A DNA stretch of 34,984 nucleotides from CAWUIO01 sp963922455. GTDB taxonomy: Bacteria > Bacteroidota > Bacteroidia > Cytophagales > Microscillaceae. Positions 1 through 8,614 of the stretch are shown one piece after another (within the stretch, counting starts at the first letter, position 1; every line of letters begins with the position of its first letter). A program made the position numbers and the translations under genes. The notes under the pieces are model-generated. The model was not told the DNA's origin. It worked only from the letters and a program-made list of their open reading frames with translations, and ran no database searches. The DNA lies in contig CAWUIO010000069.1 of the NCBI GenBank assembly GCA_963922455.1, positions 1 through 34,984 of the forward strand, written 5' to 3'.

Positions 1-194
1 CAAAATTAATTATTTACTTGTCGCTTAACTTTTTGTCCCTTTTTTATTTGCAGGTCCACAGTTAAATACCAACTACTAATTCGTTTTAAAATGCAATCTT
101 CATTTCTCTAGGATACAAGCAATTTCCCCCACCCTTGCAATGTTCTGGACGGGAATTGATTTTCAAGCTTCCTATTTTTACATTTTCTTTGAAT

Positions 195-1838
195 ATGCAA
201 AAATTCCTAGATAACCTGGTACTTCTCTTTGAGCAGCCCGAAGAGGGGCCGCTTTGGCAACAACGCATAGACCGTATCTTCTATATCCTCATCCTACTAA
301 GCAGCCTAGGGGTAATCTTGGAAACTCTAGATTTTGTCAAAGAAAGGCCCCTGTTCTTGGAGTTTCTGCACGGCTTTGAAGATGTGGCCATGGCCATATT
401 TGCCGTAGAACTATTGCTCCGCTTTCTGGTCATTGGCCGCTTATACGCCAATTGTCAGGACGGATGGGAACGCTTCCTCCTGTTTTTTTATACCCTGATC
501 GATATACTGGCCGTACTCCCGGCTATCATCTCGGCGGTGCTCTATGTGCATCACGATTATTTCCTAACCTTCCGCCTACTTCGGGTTTTCAAAACCTTCC
601 GGCATGACGACTCCGTGGAGATTGTTCTCCGGGCCATTTTGATTAAGAAAGATATTTTATTCAAAACGGCCATTATTGTGGTGATCACGACCATTTTTTT
701 GGCCGTCATGCTCTACGAAGCCGAAAACAAATTTGAGCTTTCGGACACGCCCGCCAGCCCAGTGGAGCAGGTAGATGCCAGTTCATCCAACCTTTCAACC
801 TTAGACAAACCTGGCGGAAAAGAAGTTCAGGACAGTACCAAGTTTAAAAGTATTGGGATTTCTATTGCTTGGTGTTTCTCCATGTTTGTGGGCGACTTGG
901 CCGGCTTTAAAGAACGCGACTTCATTCCCGTGACTCACTTTGGGCAATTTATTGCCGGGATCCTCGGCTTCCTCAACATAGCTATCGTGGTTATCCCGAC
1001 GGGGATCATCGCCTCGGGTTTTTTGGAAGTGCTCGAGGAAAAAACCATCGAGTCTCAATACAAGGTCTTGCGAAATGCCTTCCGGCCCAAATATAACCCC
1101 ACGCTCAAAATATCGCTCTACGAAAGGCCCCGTACAGTATTTACCCTGCAAAATGCCCTTTTTATTCACCAAAACACCTTGTTTAGGATTTTAGAGACCA
1201 AACCAGGCTTTCGTTTGCGAGCCGTGCATTCTGATAATAATGAAAAATACAGTGATATCAACCTAGTAGAATACTATGGCTACGGGACGCTTACCCTTTA
1301 TGGAGTCAAACGCATAGTCAAAGATGCTCAAGCTACGGTGATCTGCCCGGATGGCTTTGTCCAAAAAGGGGTGGGTTATTTTGCTTATGCCATTAGTGAG
1401 ATCTTCAGGTGTAACTTGATTTCCAATGAGCGTTTTTTAAAAAACTCGCTGGATATGCAATTTGATGCCAGTTTTTTGCACAATCCCGATTATCAGTCCA
1501 GAGAAGTACTCCCACGATCCAAAAGGAAGTTAAAGGAAGTGCCTATGACAAGACGTGCGCTATTCCAGTTTCGGAATCATATCCGAGGGCAGGCCCGTAA
1601 GCAGCCTATGCTCATTTTTGTAAGTGATGAGATGGTCAAAAATTTTGAAATTTTACCTCTAGATGCGGCCCTGAGCTTACAAAATGACTTGTTTACCTGG
1701 CTGCGTAAACAGCAACTTAGCACCTACGTTATCCTAGTGAGTCAGTCCCGCTTAGAAAATTACTTGTATTTTGATTTGATTGCAGAAGTAGCAGAAGCTA
1801 TCAAGAAGGAAAATATTTTGAATATTAATCAGATTTAA
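195..1838 (+). CDS. Voltage-gated-like ion channel (6 TM) with large C-terminal cytosolic domain
   Basis: Inner-membrane channel of the voltage-gated cation superfamily. From the chosen ATG the protein is 547 aa. Hydrophobic segments fit S1 (about 28-47), S2 (62-83), S3 (93-115), a charged S4 (124-136, R-x-x-R-x-x-K-x-x-R spacing), S5 (157-175), a pore helix (218-231) and S6 (250-276, containing IVVIPTGIIASGF). The S6 and the PVTxFGQ stretch before it resemble K+ channels. The selectivity loop reads FVGDLAG instead of TVGYGD, so ion selectivity cannot be assumed. Residues 177-217 form a long hydrophilic S5-pore linker. The C-terminal 270 residues match no domain I recognise and probably form a cytoplasmic regulatory module. 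An in-frame ATG at 135 would add 20 residues; I prefer 195 because the family begins close to S1. The gene stands alone on this strand. Confidence 0.8.
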   Translation: MQKFLDNLVLLFEQPEEGPLWQQRIDRIFYILILLSSLGVILETLDFVKERPLFLEFLHGFEDVAMAIFAVELLLRFLVIGRLYANCQDGWERFLLFFYTLIDILAVLPAIISAVLYVHHDYFLTFRLLRVFKTFRHDDSVEIVLRAILIKKDILFKTAIIVVITTIFLAVMLYEAENKFELSDTPASPVEQVDASSSNLSTLDKPGGKEVQDSTKFKSIGISIAWCFSMFVGDLAGFKERDFIPVTHFGQFIAGILGFLNIAIVVIPTGIIASGFLEVLEEKTIESQYKVLRNAFRPKYNPTLKISLYERPRTVFTLQNALFIHQNTLFRILETKPGFRLRAVHSDNNEKYSDINLVEYYGYGTLTLYGVKRIVKDAQATVICPDGFVQKGVGYFAYAISEIFRCNLISNERFLKNSLDMQFDASFLHNPDYQSREVLPRSKRKLKEVPMTRRALFQFRNHIRGQARKQPMLIFVSDEMVKNFEILPLDAALSLQNDLFTWLRKQQLSTYVILVSQSRLENYLYFDLIAEVAEAIKKENILNINQI

Positions 1839-2034
1839 GGTTTTCTAGCTGGAGTTTGTGTTCCTTGATTTTACTACAAAATACTGAAAAGAATGTTTAG
1901 TCAAGGCTATACGTTCCCAATCGAATAAAAATGTAGATTTAAATACCTCAAAATATTTCCATTACATCAAAGTTAAGGGCTTTTAAAATAGCGATTTTAA
2001 CTAACTCATAGACTTTTTAACCTTCCTAGCTCAT

Positions 2035-2949
2035 TCATTCCTTCACTCCTTGGGGAGCCTTGGCCCCTTCCGGCGCCGTTCCCCGGACACTCAGCAGATA
2101 GCTCAGAATTGCCCCGAGCTCGGCCGGACTGAGCAACGATTGCCAGGAAATCATGCCCTCTTGGGGGACTCCATACAGGATTGTACGGGCCATCTCGGGA
2201 ACCTGACTTCCGTGCAGCCAATAGGCATCGGTTAAATTGGGTCCAATTATGCCTTGGGCTTGCATCCCGTGACAGGGAGTACAATTTCTCTCAAAAAGCA
2301 ATTGGCCTAATTTAACTTGGGCCGTATCCTGGGACAACACCCTGACCAAGCTATCGCTATTTTGAATAAATTTCTCCCAAGGCCTGTTTTCGCTTAAAAA
2401 CTCCAGGCGCGCCAAACTATCCCGGCGCTCCATCTCCGGGCTGGCCGGTATTTGGTCTATGTAGGCAATTAAGGCCAGCACTTCCGAAAGCTTTGGCCTT
2501 TCCCCTCCTTGCCACTCAATCATTTCCGCCACTCCTTGTGCCTCTTGTTCAAGCTGCTTCCACAGGGTATCCCGGTTTTCTGGCGAGGCTTTTTTCGCAA
2601 ACATCCGGAAAAACATTTCGGATTTCATAGGGGCCTCGTGCAAATGGGCATAGGAAGGCTTCATCGACTCGGGGATGATCTGCCGGGGGTCTTGCAAGTA
2701 ATAGTACAACCACAAATGAGAATATTTCCCTCCTATCCCATCCAGGCTGATCCATTGCTCATCTGCCCGCTCCACGTGCTGGGTGTGGCAACTGGCGCAA
2801 GCCTCCCGCTCATATACTTTCTCGCCGTATAAAACTAAGTAGCTTTTCGGTTGGTGCACGGAGCCCGCATGGATAGTGCTAGGCCCTAAATTTTTAAAAA
2901 GCAAAGCACTAAAACTAAGGAGGGTTAGGATAAAAATGCTTGATTTCAT
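2035..2949 (-). CDS. Diheme cytochrome c protein with CcoO-like and CcoP-like domains
   Basis: Periplasmic or membrane-anchored electron carrier of 304 aa. Residues 1-20 form a hydrophobic signal or anchor. There are two haem c motifs: CASCH (51-55) and CTPCH (223-227). The first domain carries GIGGKYSHLW and DPRQIIPESMKPSY, the signature of the CcoO (FixO) subunit of cbb3 oxidases with a Met ligand candidate. The second carries GPNLTDAYWLHG, typical of CcoP (FixP), with MISW as the likely Met-ligand site. No CcoN catalytic subunit is nearby, so this is an orphan that merges features of two oxidase subunits. It may feed electrons to a terminal oxidase elsewhere or act as a soluble carrier. 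The haem motifs are seen directly; the partner is inference. Confidence 0.85.
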   Translation of the reverse strand: MKSSIFILTLLSFSALLFKNLGPSTIHAGSVHQPKSYLVLYGEKVYEREACASCHTQHVERADEQWISLDGIGGKYSHLWLYYYLQDPRQIIPESMKPSYAHLHEAPMKSEMFFRMFAKKASPENRDTLWKQLEQEAQGVAEMIEWQGGERPKLSEVLALIAYIDQIPASPEMERRDSLARLEFLSENRPWEKFIQNSDSLVRVLSQDTAQVKLGQLLFERNCTPCHGMQAQGIIGPNLTDAYWLHGSQVPEMARTILYGVPQEGMISWQSLLSPAELGAILSYLLSVRGTAPEGAKAPQGVKE

Positions 2950-3035
2950 GTTTTCGGTAATGTAAAAAGAGACGGCCTCTAAAAAATAAACAATCCTGAA
3001 TTATTTTGATGTAAAAGTGCCAAAAAAATCAACTG

Positions 3036-3169
3036 GGGGCTTGCCCGCGCTCAAGAAATAGGCTGTAAATTGACCATCTCCTTCTGGCGCGGGCCCGGGC
3101 TGTCACTACTCGCTGCCTTTCCCCGCTGGGCCTGCACGAGCTCAAACAGGCCGTTCCATCCCTAAGCCA
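3036..3169 (+). repeat. Structured dispersed repeat, copy 1
   Basis: First of nine full copies of a roughly 132-bp family. It starts GGGGCTTGCCCGCGC. Stem GCCCGCGC (3043-3050) pairs with GCGCGGGC (3087-3094) around a 36-nt loop. A second imperfect stem (CTCG with CGAG) follows, and the copy ends CATCCCTAAGCCA. It lies upstream of the cytochrome gene start and faces the inverted copy at 3762-3908, with the VOC gene between them. Confidence 0.85.
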
Positions 3170-3206
3170 AGATTAGGTAGCTCATTTAAAATACCAGCCC
3201 TTATTT

Positions 3207-3593
3207 TCAGTCTCCATACGTATGATGCTCCGTAACCGTCAAAAAATAGCCATCGGGGTCTCGCAAGGAAAACTCTTTCATTTGAGAATTGGGGTTTGTG
3301 CTCAGCGCTTGTTCTATCTTTAAACCCAATTTTTGGGCATTTTCGTGGATTTCAAAGATTTTATGGGTGCGGATGTACAAGATCAAACCATTTCCCGGCC
3401 GAATACTTGGATCGAGCAGGCTGGGGTGCTGGGGCTCTCCCCACTTATGAAGGCAAAGCATAACGCTTCCTTCTTCCCCGGTTAAGACATGTATTTCTTC
3501 TCCTCCGTGGCTTTTTTGCCAGCCAAATAAATCTTGGTACCACTGGGCGCTTTCGGGAAGCTTGTGTACGGCGATGATCGGGTCAATTTTCAT
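3207..3593 (-). CDS. VOC (glyoxalase/bleomycin-resistance) family protein
   Basis: Small cytosolic protein of 128 aa with the single-domain vicinal oxygen chelate pattern: DPIIAVHKLPESAQWYQDLFGW at the start, written here only as its family cue, and LRDPDGYFLTVTEH at the end. The DPDGY motif with a nearby Glu is typical of glyoxalase/dioxygenase and antibiotic-binding members. Substrate cannot be told from sequence. It sits alone between two inverted copies of the structured repeat (3036-3169 and 3762-3908), as do three other genes in this window. Family assignment is secure; catalytic activity is unknown. Confidence 0.85.
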   Translation of the reverse strand: MKIDPIIAVHKLPESAQWYQDLFGWQKSHGGEEIHVLTGEEGSVMLCLHKWGEPQHPSLLDPSIRPGNGLILYIRTHKIFEIHENAQKLGLKIEQALSTNPNSQMKEFSLRDPDGYFLTVTEHHTYGD

Positions 3594-3761
3594 CTTGGTT
3601 TTGCTTTAGGGTATAGGCTTCATGGCAAATTAGTACTGGGGATTCATCATTCAAAATTGGATTGCCCCTAGCCGCTTTGGCTTAGAGATGGCCACCCAAA
3701 ACGGACTGAAATTAGTTATACTACTCTTAGAAAGGCAGAACTTCCCATTTGAAGCAATACC

Positions 3762-3908
3762 TGGCTTAGGGATGGGCGCCTCTTCATTAAAAGGAGTGGG
3801 GTGAGACCTCCGCTGGCTGTGCGTTGGCCGGCTCACCAGCCCAGCCCGGCCCGCGCTGGATGATATGTTCTCATTTTAAGCCCTATTTTATTGCGCGGGC
3901 AAGCCCCA
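3762..3908 (-). repeat. Structured dispersed repeat, copy 2 (divergent middle)
   Basis: Minus-strand copy with intact ends (GGGGCTTGCCCGCGC at its 5' side, CCATCCCTAAGCCA at its 3' side) and an intact first stem. Its middle differs from the other copies: the second hairpin uses GTGAG pairing with CTCAC instead of CTCG with CGAG. It lies 3' of the 4088-5473 gene, beyond that gene's terminator. Confidence 0.8.
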
Positions 3909-4008
3909 AATTTTTTCCTTTTTCCAAGTGGTCTGGTTTTTTGTAAAGCCTGACTGGACCGGACATATAGGTCTCCATACACCATCCAAGAGTTTGGGCC
4001 GGGAAACT

Positions 4009-4048
4009 AAAAAAATAAGAGAAAACCGGATGCACTTCCGGTTTTCTC
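4009..4048 (-). terminator. Rho-independent terminator of the 4088-5473 gene
   Basis: A perfect 12-bp stem, GAGAAAACCGGA (4019-4030) with TCCGGTTTTCTC (4037-4048) and a 6-nt loop. On the minus strand it is followed by a T-rich run (4009-4018). It lies 39 bp past the stop codon. Confidence 0.85.
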
Positions 4049-4087
4049 CTGCTAAGGTGATGCGTTACTAGACCGAACTTTCTCGTT

Positions 4088-5473
4088 TTAGAAGGGCTTG
4101 GCAAAATATCGGGCCTCTGGGTTGTATTTGCAAGCAGGGCTCGAGTAGGTACCTCCACCGGAGTACTCCTCTACAACCGAAAAAGTATAACCCAACCAAA
4201 GGGGTGAACCAGACAGGGTGCGGAAAGCCATCCCCATACGTTTGCGCCGTAGGATGACCCCCAAGCCGTTTTTCTCAATAATCCACTGGCCGGGGGCTTG
4301 TTTCATGATGATTTTTACCGGGTTGGCGGTAACGTCGCGCTTCACCAAGGCACTTACGTTGGGGTCGGTATATTTGTACTGACTTATCAACTCCCGGGTC
4401 AACTGCATTCCCTCTTCGGCTTCCTTTTTCTTTTCGGCTATTTTTTGGTCGTATTGGGCATCGGCCAGTACTTGTTCAGGGTCGGTGTCCATGCCTTTGT
4501 TTTGCGCATAATTTTGGATATTGGCTATCATAATCGGGCGGATTTTTTCTAGGCCTTTCCAGAGGGCATACTCATCCCACTTGATGTCTTGTCCATCGCT
4601 TCCTTTTAAATACTCCCGGGTAAGCAGGTCGCGAGGTCCGTAACTAAAAAATAAATTGGCTACTTCTTGGGCAATCCCCGCCGACTGGGATTTGTTTTTT
4701 AATTGTCCCCATTGATTAAGCGCATCAACCAAGATTTTGGGGTTGTGGAAGTAGTATTTTTGTCCATTATCGGGGTAATTGGAGTAGCGGGCCACCATGG
4801 CTTGCATCGCTTTGATGTCGGCTTCTAGGGTTTTGGTGCGTTCTTCTCCCAAACTGGAGCCGGTAAACGCGGCCTGTCCCTTGGAGCATTCGCCACATAT
4901 TTGATAAAAGTAGGCCTGGATATCTTGTTTTTTAAAGTAGGGTTGCAACTCGGCATAAAATGCTCCATAATCCCAACCACTGAGCAGGTCATTTTCAGAA
5001 ATTCGGGTTCTTAAACTCCGTTCGGTTTGGACGTCATACCGTCCCACTCCCGAAAGTTTTACAATTTTCCCGGTTTCTAGGCTGGTGTAGGTGGGGCTCA
5101 TAATATAGACCTCTTCTCCCACTTGGAGTCCGCCACTGGGTGGGGTGTAAAGCCCCAGGACGTCACTGGCTTCGCAGTCATAGCTTCCGCTGGCGGTCGT
5201 GTAGACAAAATACTTGTTGATATAGAGTTTTTCGCTTAAGATTTTGCCTTGAATTTTTCCCTCAGGGACATTGTCATCTTTGATCCAGACGATGTCGCCC
5301 GACTCGTATTTTTGCTTGGTTTTGACTTCGGTCTTGCCAGTTTCGGTTTCTTTTTTTTCGGACTTACCCGAGAGCTTTTCCTTCATTTTTTTGAAGATTT
5401 GGGCTTGGGTGGTGTCAAAAGGCAAGGTGAATAGGTTTACTAGGAGAAAGAGAGCAGATAACTTTAACTTCAT
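4088..5473 (-). CDS. Secreted protein of unknown function
   Basis: 461 aa with a clear N-terminal signal peptide (hydrophobic core LSALFLLVNLFTLPF, likely cleavage after TTQAQ at about 25). A Lys/Glu-rich linker (about 27-55) follows. Two short beta-rich units of SH3/Tudor-like look come next (GDIVWIKDD near 59; GEEVYIMSP near 117). The middle (about 170-370) is mostly helical, with cysteines in ICGEC and a charged coiled stretch (IAEKKKEAEEGM). The C-terminus is beta-rich and contains GGGTYSSPACKYNP. I recognise no named family. The export signal and a dedicated terminator suggest an independently transcribed periplasmic or surface protein. Function unknown. Confidence 0.75.
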   Translation of the reverse strand: MKLKLSALFLLVNLFTLPFDTTQAQIFKKMKEKLSGKSEKKETETGKTEVKTKQKYESGDIVWIKDDNVPEGKIQGKILSEKLYINKYFVYTTASGSYDCEASDVLGLYTPPSGGLQVGEEVYIMSPTYTSLETGKIVKLSGVGRYDVQTERSLRTRISENDLLSGWDYGAFYAELQPYFKKQDIQAYFYQICGECSKGQAAFTGSSLGEERTKTLEADIKAMQAMVARYSNYPDNGQKYYFHNPKILVDALNQWGQLKNKSQSAGIAQEVANLFFSYGPRDLLTREYLKGSDGQDIKWDEYALWKGLEKIRPIMIANIQNYAQNKGMDTDPEQVLADAQYDQKIAEKKKEAEEGMQLTRELISQYKYTDPNVSALVKRDVTANPVKIIMKQAPGQWIIEKNGLGVILRRKRMGMAFRTLSGSPLWLGYTFSVVEEYSGGGTYSSPACKYNPEARYFAKPF

Positions 5474-5892
5474 GCTTCTTGTTTTGGGTGATTGGTGATG
5501 ATTAAACTGTTGGTCGTAATTAGAGAATGGAATATAACTTTGCTTAAAAAGCTAAGAAAGGAAGCGCTTCGTAAGGAATACTACGCAAGCGTTTATTTAT
5601 TACAATAACATAATAAATATCTTAATAAATTTTCTACAAGATCTACATTTATAAGGGTTGAAGAGTACGAGATTACTCGGAGAATTGGTATAAGAATCTA
5701 GAAAATTTGGATTGATCTTGCTGATTTAAGGCAAAAATATAGTAACAAAATACTATTATCAAGACCGAAGGGAATTAATTAATTTTACTTTATACGCTTT
5801 TCATACAAGTAATTTTGAAGTTAACCCCTGCGTTATTATATCCGACTGGGAAGCAAAAAGAATCAATTTAAGCGTTCAAAAAAAGAGATAGG
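5474..5892. other. AT-rich intergenic region
   Basis: A 419-bp AT-rich gap between two minus-strand genes. It should hold the promoter of the 4088-5473 gene, but I could not pin a consensus -7/-33 pair on the minus strand. No RNA gene, repeat or terminator was recognised. Confidence 0.4.
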
Positions 5893-6444
5893 TCAGTCTT
5901 CTTTTTGGGAACTAGATGTAGTAGCTATACTCAATGCATCAATTTTCTTTTCTAATCTATCAATCTCCTGCTCTAGGGCTCCTTTGTAAGCCAAGGCCCG
6001 CATTTCTTCTAAATAGGCCTGGGCTGGTTTGACATTTTTCCTAGAAACCTCCATCATGGCCAGACTGTACAAGGTAATTGCCCGATCATTTTCGGTGCGT
6101 AGGCCAAGAGCTAAGGATCTTTGAAAATGCTGATGGGCTTCGTTCAATTCCTGCCTGTCCATAAGTATTTGCCCCCAGACAAAATGATAATAGGTCTTTT
6201 GGGCTTTGACCAGATACTGAGGGAAGCGAATTTGTTTGAGTAGCTTTTCGGCTGAATCAAACTTTCCGAGTTTTAAATATTGACTGGCCGCATACACGGG
6301 GCCATAACGAAAATACCCGTATACAATAAAGCCCGCGGCCAAGGCCATCATACCGGCCGATTGATAATCGCCTTCCAAGAGGTTTTTTCCGGTGAGGAAA
6401 ATCGCGATGAGGAATAAGATAAAACGGAACGTGTTGCCGAACAT
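5893..6444 (-). CDS. Membrane-anchored TPR-like protein
   Basis: 183 aa. Two hydrophobic helices near the N-terminus (about 5-18 and 30-46) would anchor the protein in the inner membrane. The rest is helical with TPR-like repeats: YLKLGKFDSAEKLLKQ, GQILMDRQELNEAHQHFQRSLALG and YSLAMMEVSRKNVKPAQAYLEEM. The C-terminus is a charged coiled coil. Such proteins are scaffolds; the partner is unknown. The next minus-strand gene upstream starts at 7022, with a 71-bp gap, so co-transcription is possible. Confidence 0.75.
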   Translation of the reverse strand: MFGNTFRFILFLIAIFLTGKNLLEGDYQSAGMMALAAGFIVYGYFRYGPVYAASQYLKLGKFDSAEKLLKQIRFPQYLVKAQKTYYHFVWGQILMDRQELNEAHQHFQRSLALGLRTENDRAITLYSLAMMEVSRKNVKPAQAYLEEMRALAYKGALEQEIDRLEKKIDALSIATTSSSQKED

Positions 6445-6515
6445 GATTTAATAATACGATTGTGTGGGGAAGGTTTAAGTTAAACAAAATACCCTAGGCT
6501 CTCAACTTATGTTTT

Positions 6516-7022
6516 TTAGAAATATTCCTTTGTTTCAAGAGGTACTTTTTGCTTCTCCAATACCTCATGCCAGGCTTGGCTCGGCCGGTCTGCTGGGTAC
6601 CCATGTTCTGCCCGATATTTTTTACGCTCCTCCGTAAAGTCCCACCAGTTTTTGGAAGCCTGAGGGTTTTTAGCTAAGTGTACCACCAAACGAAATTGAT
6701 CTTCCACGCAAGGATCAATCCAATAGCCTTTTTTGCGCTCATAGTCCTCCACCAGACGCGCTCCATCTTGGTCTTTTAACTCATCAATCTTATAAAATCC
6801 TAAAAAAATCAGGTCTTCAGCAAACTTAATCCCAACAGAAGGGAGGCTTTGAAATTCGGCCAAGGCCTTGATGGTTCGGGCCCGGCTAGGATCTACCTCT
6901 AGAACCGCCTCAATTTCATCGGGGGCCCAGGCAATAAGTTCGCTTATCTTTGTTTTTTGAGAGCGTAGTTTCTTCCTTTCGGCGGGGCTCAACTTCAGCT
7001 TAGGATTGGTTTTTCTTTTCAT
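6516..7022 (-). CDS. Cdd1-like helix-hairpin-helix protein (pathogenicity locus family)
   Basis: 168 aa, cytosolic. A basic N-terminus (MKRKTNPKLKLSPAERKK) precedes a helix-hairpin-helix region, LPSVGIKFAEDLIFLGFY, then LVEDYERKKGYWIDPCVEDQ, which is characteristic of the Cdd1 family. Family members are small HhH proteins assumed to bind DNA or other ligands; no reaction is established. The C-terminal 45 residues (NWWDFTEERKKYRAEHGYP) are longer than the minimal domain. The name pathogenicity locus is historical and does not imply virulence here. Confidence 0.75.
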   Translation of the reverse strand: MKRKTNPKLKLSPAERKKLRSQKTKISELIAWAPDEIEAVLEVDPSRARTIKALAEFQSLPSVGIKFAEDLIFLGFYKIDELKDQDGARLVEDYERKKGYWIDPCVEDQFRLVVHLAKNPQASKNWWDFTEERKKYRAEHGYPADRPSQAWHEVLEKQKVPLETKEYF

Positions 7023-7123
7023 GGCTTGCTAAATACTGAATACTTTTTTGCCTCTAAATTACAAAAAAAGAGAGTGCGTAGACAAAATCGCCAAAATATC
7101 ACAAAAAAGCTAATTTTTTTAGC

Positions 7124-7164
7124 AAAAAAAAATCAATCGGGAAATCCTATAATCTCCCGATTGA
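7124..7164 (-). terminator. Terminator of the nitronate monooxygenase operon
   Basis: A perfect 10-bp stem TCAATCGGGA (7133-7142) with TCCCGATTGA (7155-7164). On the minus strand nine Ts follow (plus-strand A run 7124-7132). It begins 4 bp after the stop of the 7169-8245 gene. Confidence 0.9.
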
Positions 7165-7168
7165 CATT

Positions 7169-8245
7169 TTATACATCCAACCCGTCTAACTCATGTATGA
7201 GTGACTTAAATAATTCCTCGGCAGTTCTTTTGCTTAATACACCAGAAGGCTTTCCTGCCCATAAAGGAACTTTCTCCCACTGCATTTCTGCTTTGTAGGC
7301 CTTGATCAGGCTACCTAAGAGTTGACTTTGAAGTGGATAGGCTGCATACGTTTTATTTTCCCAATTGTTATAATCGGCCACAAATTGCGATTTAATGGCT
7401 CGGGCCATTCGGCCGGTAAATGCCCGGGTTAGTTCGGTTTCGTAGGAACTGGGAGAGAGCAATTTCTCCCGATGTTTCGCGGTGGCATTAGACTCCTCGG
7501 TAGCCAAGAAGGCCGTGCCTATTTGTACCGCAGAGGCCCCCATTTGTAGATATTCCCAAGCCTTGCGAGCATTGGATATTCCCCCAGCCGCGATTACCGG
7601 CTTTTTCACTTGGGGTAAAACTTGTTTAAGCAAGCCACTCGTACTCACAAGCGAGTCTTCTGGGCTTTTTAAAAAAGAGGGTCTATGCCCCCCTGCATCA
7701 CTCCCTGTCGCAATGATCAGGTCTATTTCACTTTCATCGATCAATACAGCTTCCTCGAGAGTTGTAGCCGCGGCGATGGTGACCGAACCCCATCTTTTAA
7801 ACTCTCGGATCACCTCCAAAGGAGGTAGACCAAATATAAAGCTCATCACTGGAGGTTTTACTTGGATAAGGGCCTCGATTTGTTCTTCAAAATTGGGTCT
7901 TTTTACTTCGGGCAAAGCGGGTAGATCTACGTTCATTTCCTCAAACAAAGGCTTATATCGTTTTTGCCATGCTTGGAAGTCCTCATCCTTATAATCGTCT
8001 AAGGGATCATTTTCTAAGGGCACCCAAGTATTGAGCGCATACGTGTGCGGGGTCATTTCTTTAATTTGCCGGTCTACCGAAATGATTTCTTCGGGCGGGT
8101 AAGCATTCAGTCCGTAGGAGCCCATACCACCTATATTGGACACCGTAGTGAGCAGTTTGACGGAAGAATACCTTCCGCCAAATGCTCCTTGGATAATGGG
8201 ATACTGAATTTTTAAAACTTCAGTAGCTCGGGTTTTATTCCACAT
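7169..8245 (-). CDS. Nitronate monooxygenase (2-nitropropane dioxygenase family)
   Basis: FMN-dependent TIM-barrel enzyme that oxidises nitronates with O2, about 358 aa from the chosen start. Family marks: QYPIIQGAFGG near the N-terminus, SNIGGMGSYG, the flavin-phosphate segment ATGSDAGGHRPSF, and PVIAAGGISNARKAWEYLQ followed by GASAVQIGTAFLATEES. An upstream start at 8281 would add 12 residues. I chose the ATG at 8245 because it places the barrel start at the usual distance and overlaps the upstream NTF2-like gene by 11 bp, which implies translational coupling. It is the last gene of the operon and ends at a strong terminator. The physiological substrate is not evident; the neighbours suggest detoxification of small electrophiles or nitro compounds. 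Confidence 0.9.
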   Translation of the reverse strand: MWNKTRATEVLKIQYPIIQGAFGGRYSSVKLLTTVSNIGGMGSYGLNAYPPEEIISVDRQIKEMTPHTYALNTWVPLENDPLDDYKDEDFQAWQKRYKPLFEEMNVDLPALPEVKRPNFEEQIEALIQVKPPVMSFIFGLPPLEVIREFKRWGSVTIAAATTLEEAVLIDESEIDLIIATGSDAGGHRPSFLKSPEDSLVSTSGLLKQVLPQVKKPVIAAGGISNARKAWEYLQMGASAVQIGTAFLATEESNATAKHREKLLSPSSYETELTRAFTGRMARAIKSQFVADYNNWENKTYAAYPLQSQLLGSLIKAYKAEMQWEKVPLWAGKPSGVLSKRTAEELFKSLIHELDGLDV

Positions 8246-8603
8246 GGGTAAAGACTTTATTGACGATTTTCCAATCCCCATCCACTACCGCAAATGATAC
8301 ATAATCGTAGTAGTTAAAACCAAAAATGGGAACGTGTAGCTTGGCTAGGGCCACATCGCCTAGGATCTCCAAGGAAAGGATCTGCATCCGATTTTCCTCT
8401 TCAAGTTCAGCTGGGCTTTTTCGTTTTGCCACCCCATCTAAATAATCATCCAAGGATTTAAGGTATTCGGCTCCTTTAATGTCTCCATATAGGTAAGCCT
8501 GACTATGAAAACTTTGACGGAGTTGCTCTAAATCTCCCTTGTAAATCCCCTCAAAATAGTTGGCAATAACTCTTGATATCTTTTCGGCTTTTGTTTTATA
8601 CAT
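8235..8603 (-). CDS. NTF2-like / putative lumazine-binding family protein
   Basis: 122 aa forming a single cone-shaped NTF2/SnoaL-like fold. Visible marks are KISRVIANYFEGIYKGDLEQL, described here as the N-terminal helix pair with 'SFHSQAYLYG', and the C-terminal strand set VSFAVVDGDWKIVNKVF. This matches the family annotated as putative lumazine-binding or nuclear transport factor 2-like. Ligand is unknown. It starts 11 bp after the end of the SDR reading frame and overlaps the nitronate monooxygenase start, so it is the middle gene of the operon. Confidence 0.8.
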   Translation of the reverse strand: MYKTKAEKISRVIANYFEGIYKGDLEQLRQSFHSQAYLYGDIKGAEYLKSLDDYLDGVAKRKSPAELEEENRMQILSLEILGDVALAKLHVPIFGFNYYDYVSFAVVDGDWKIVNKVFTHVE

Positions 8604-8614
8604 GGTTATTAAAA

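Larger units (their letters stand above)
3594..4087. other. Intergenic stretch with repeat copy and terminator
   Basis: This 494-bp gap holds the structured repeat (3762-3908) and a terminator (4009-4048). A short match to the repeat's right end (TGGCTTAGAGATGG, around 3678-3691) may be a decayed end. I see no gene in the rest. Confidence 0.6.
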
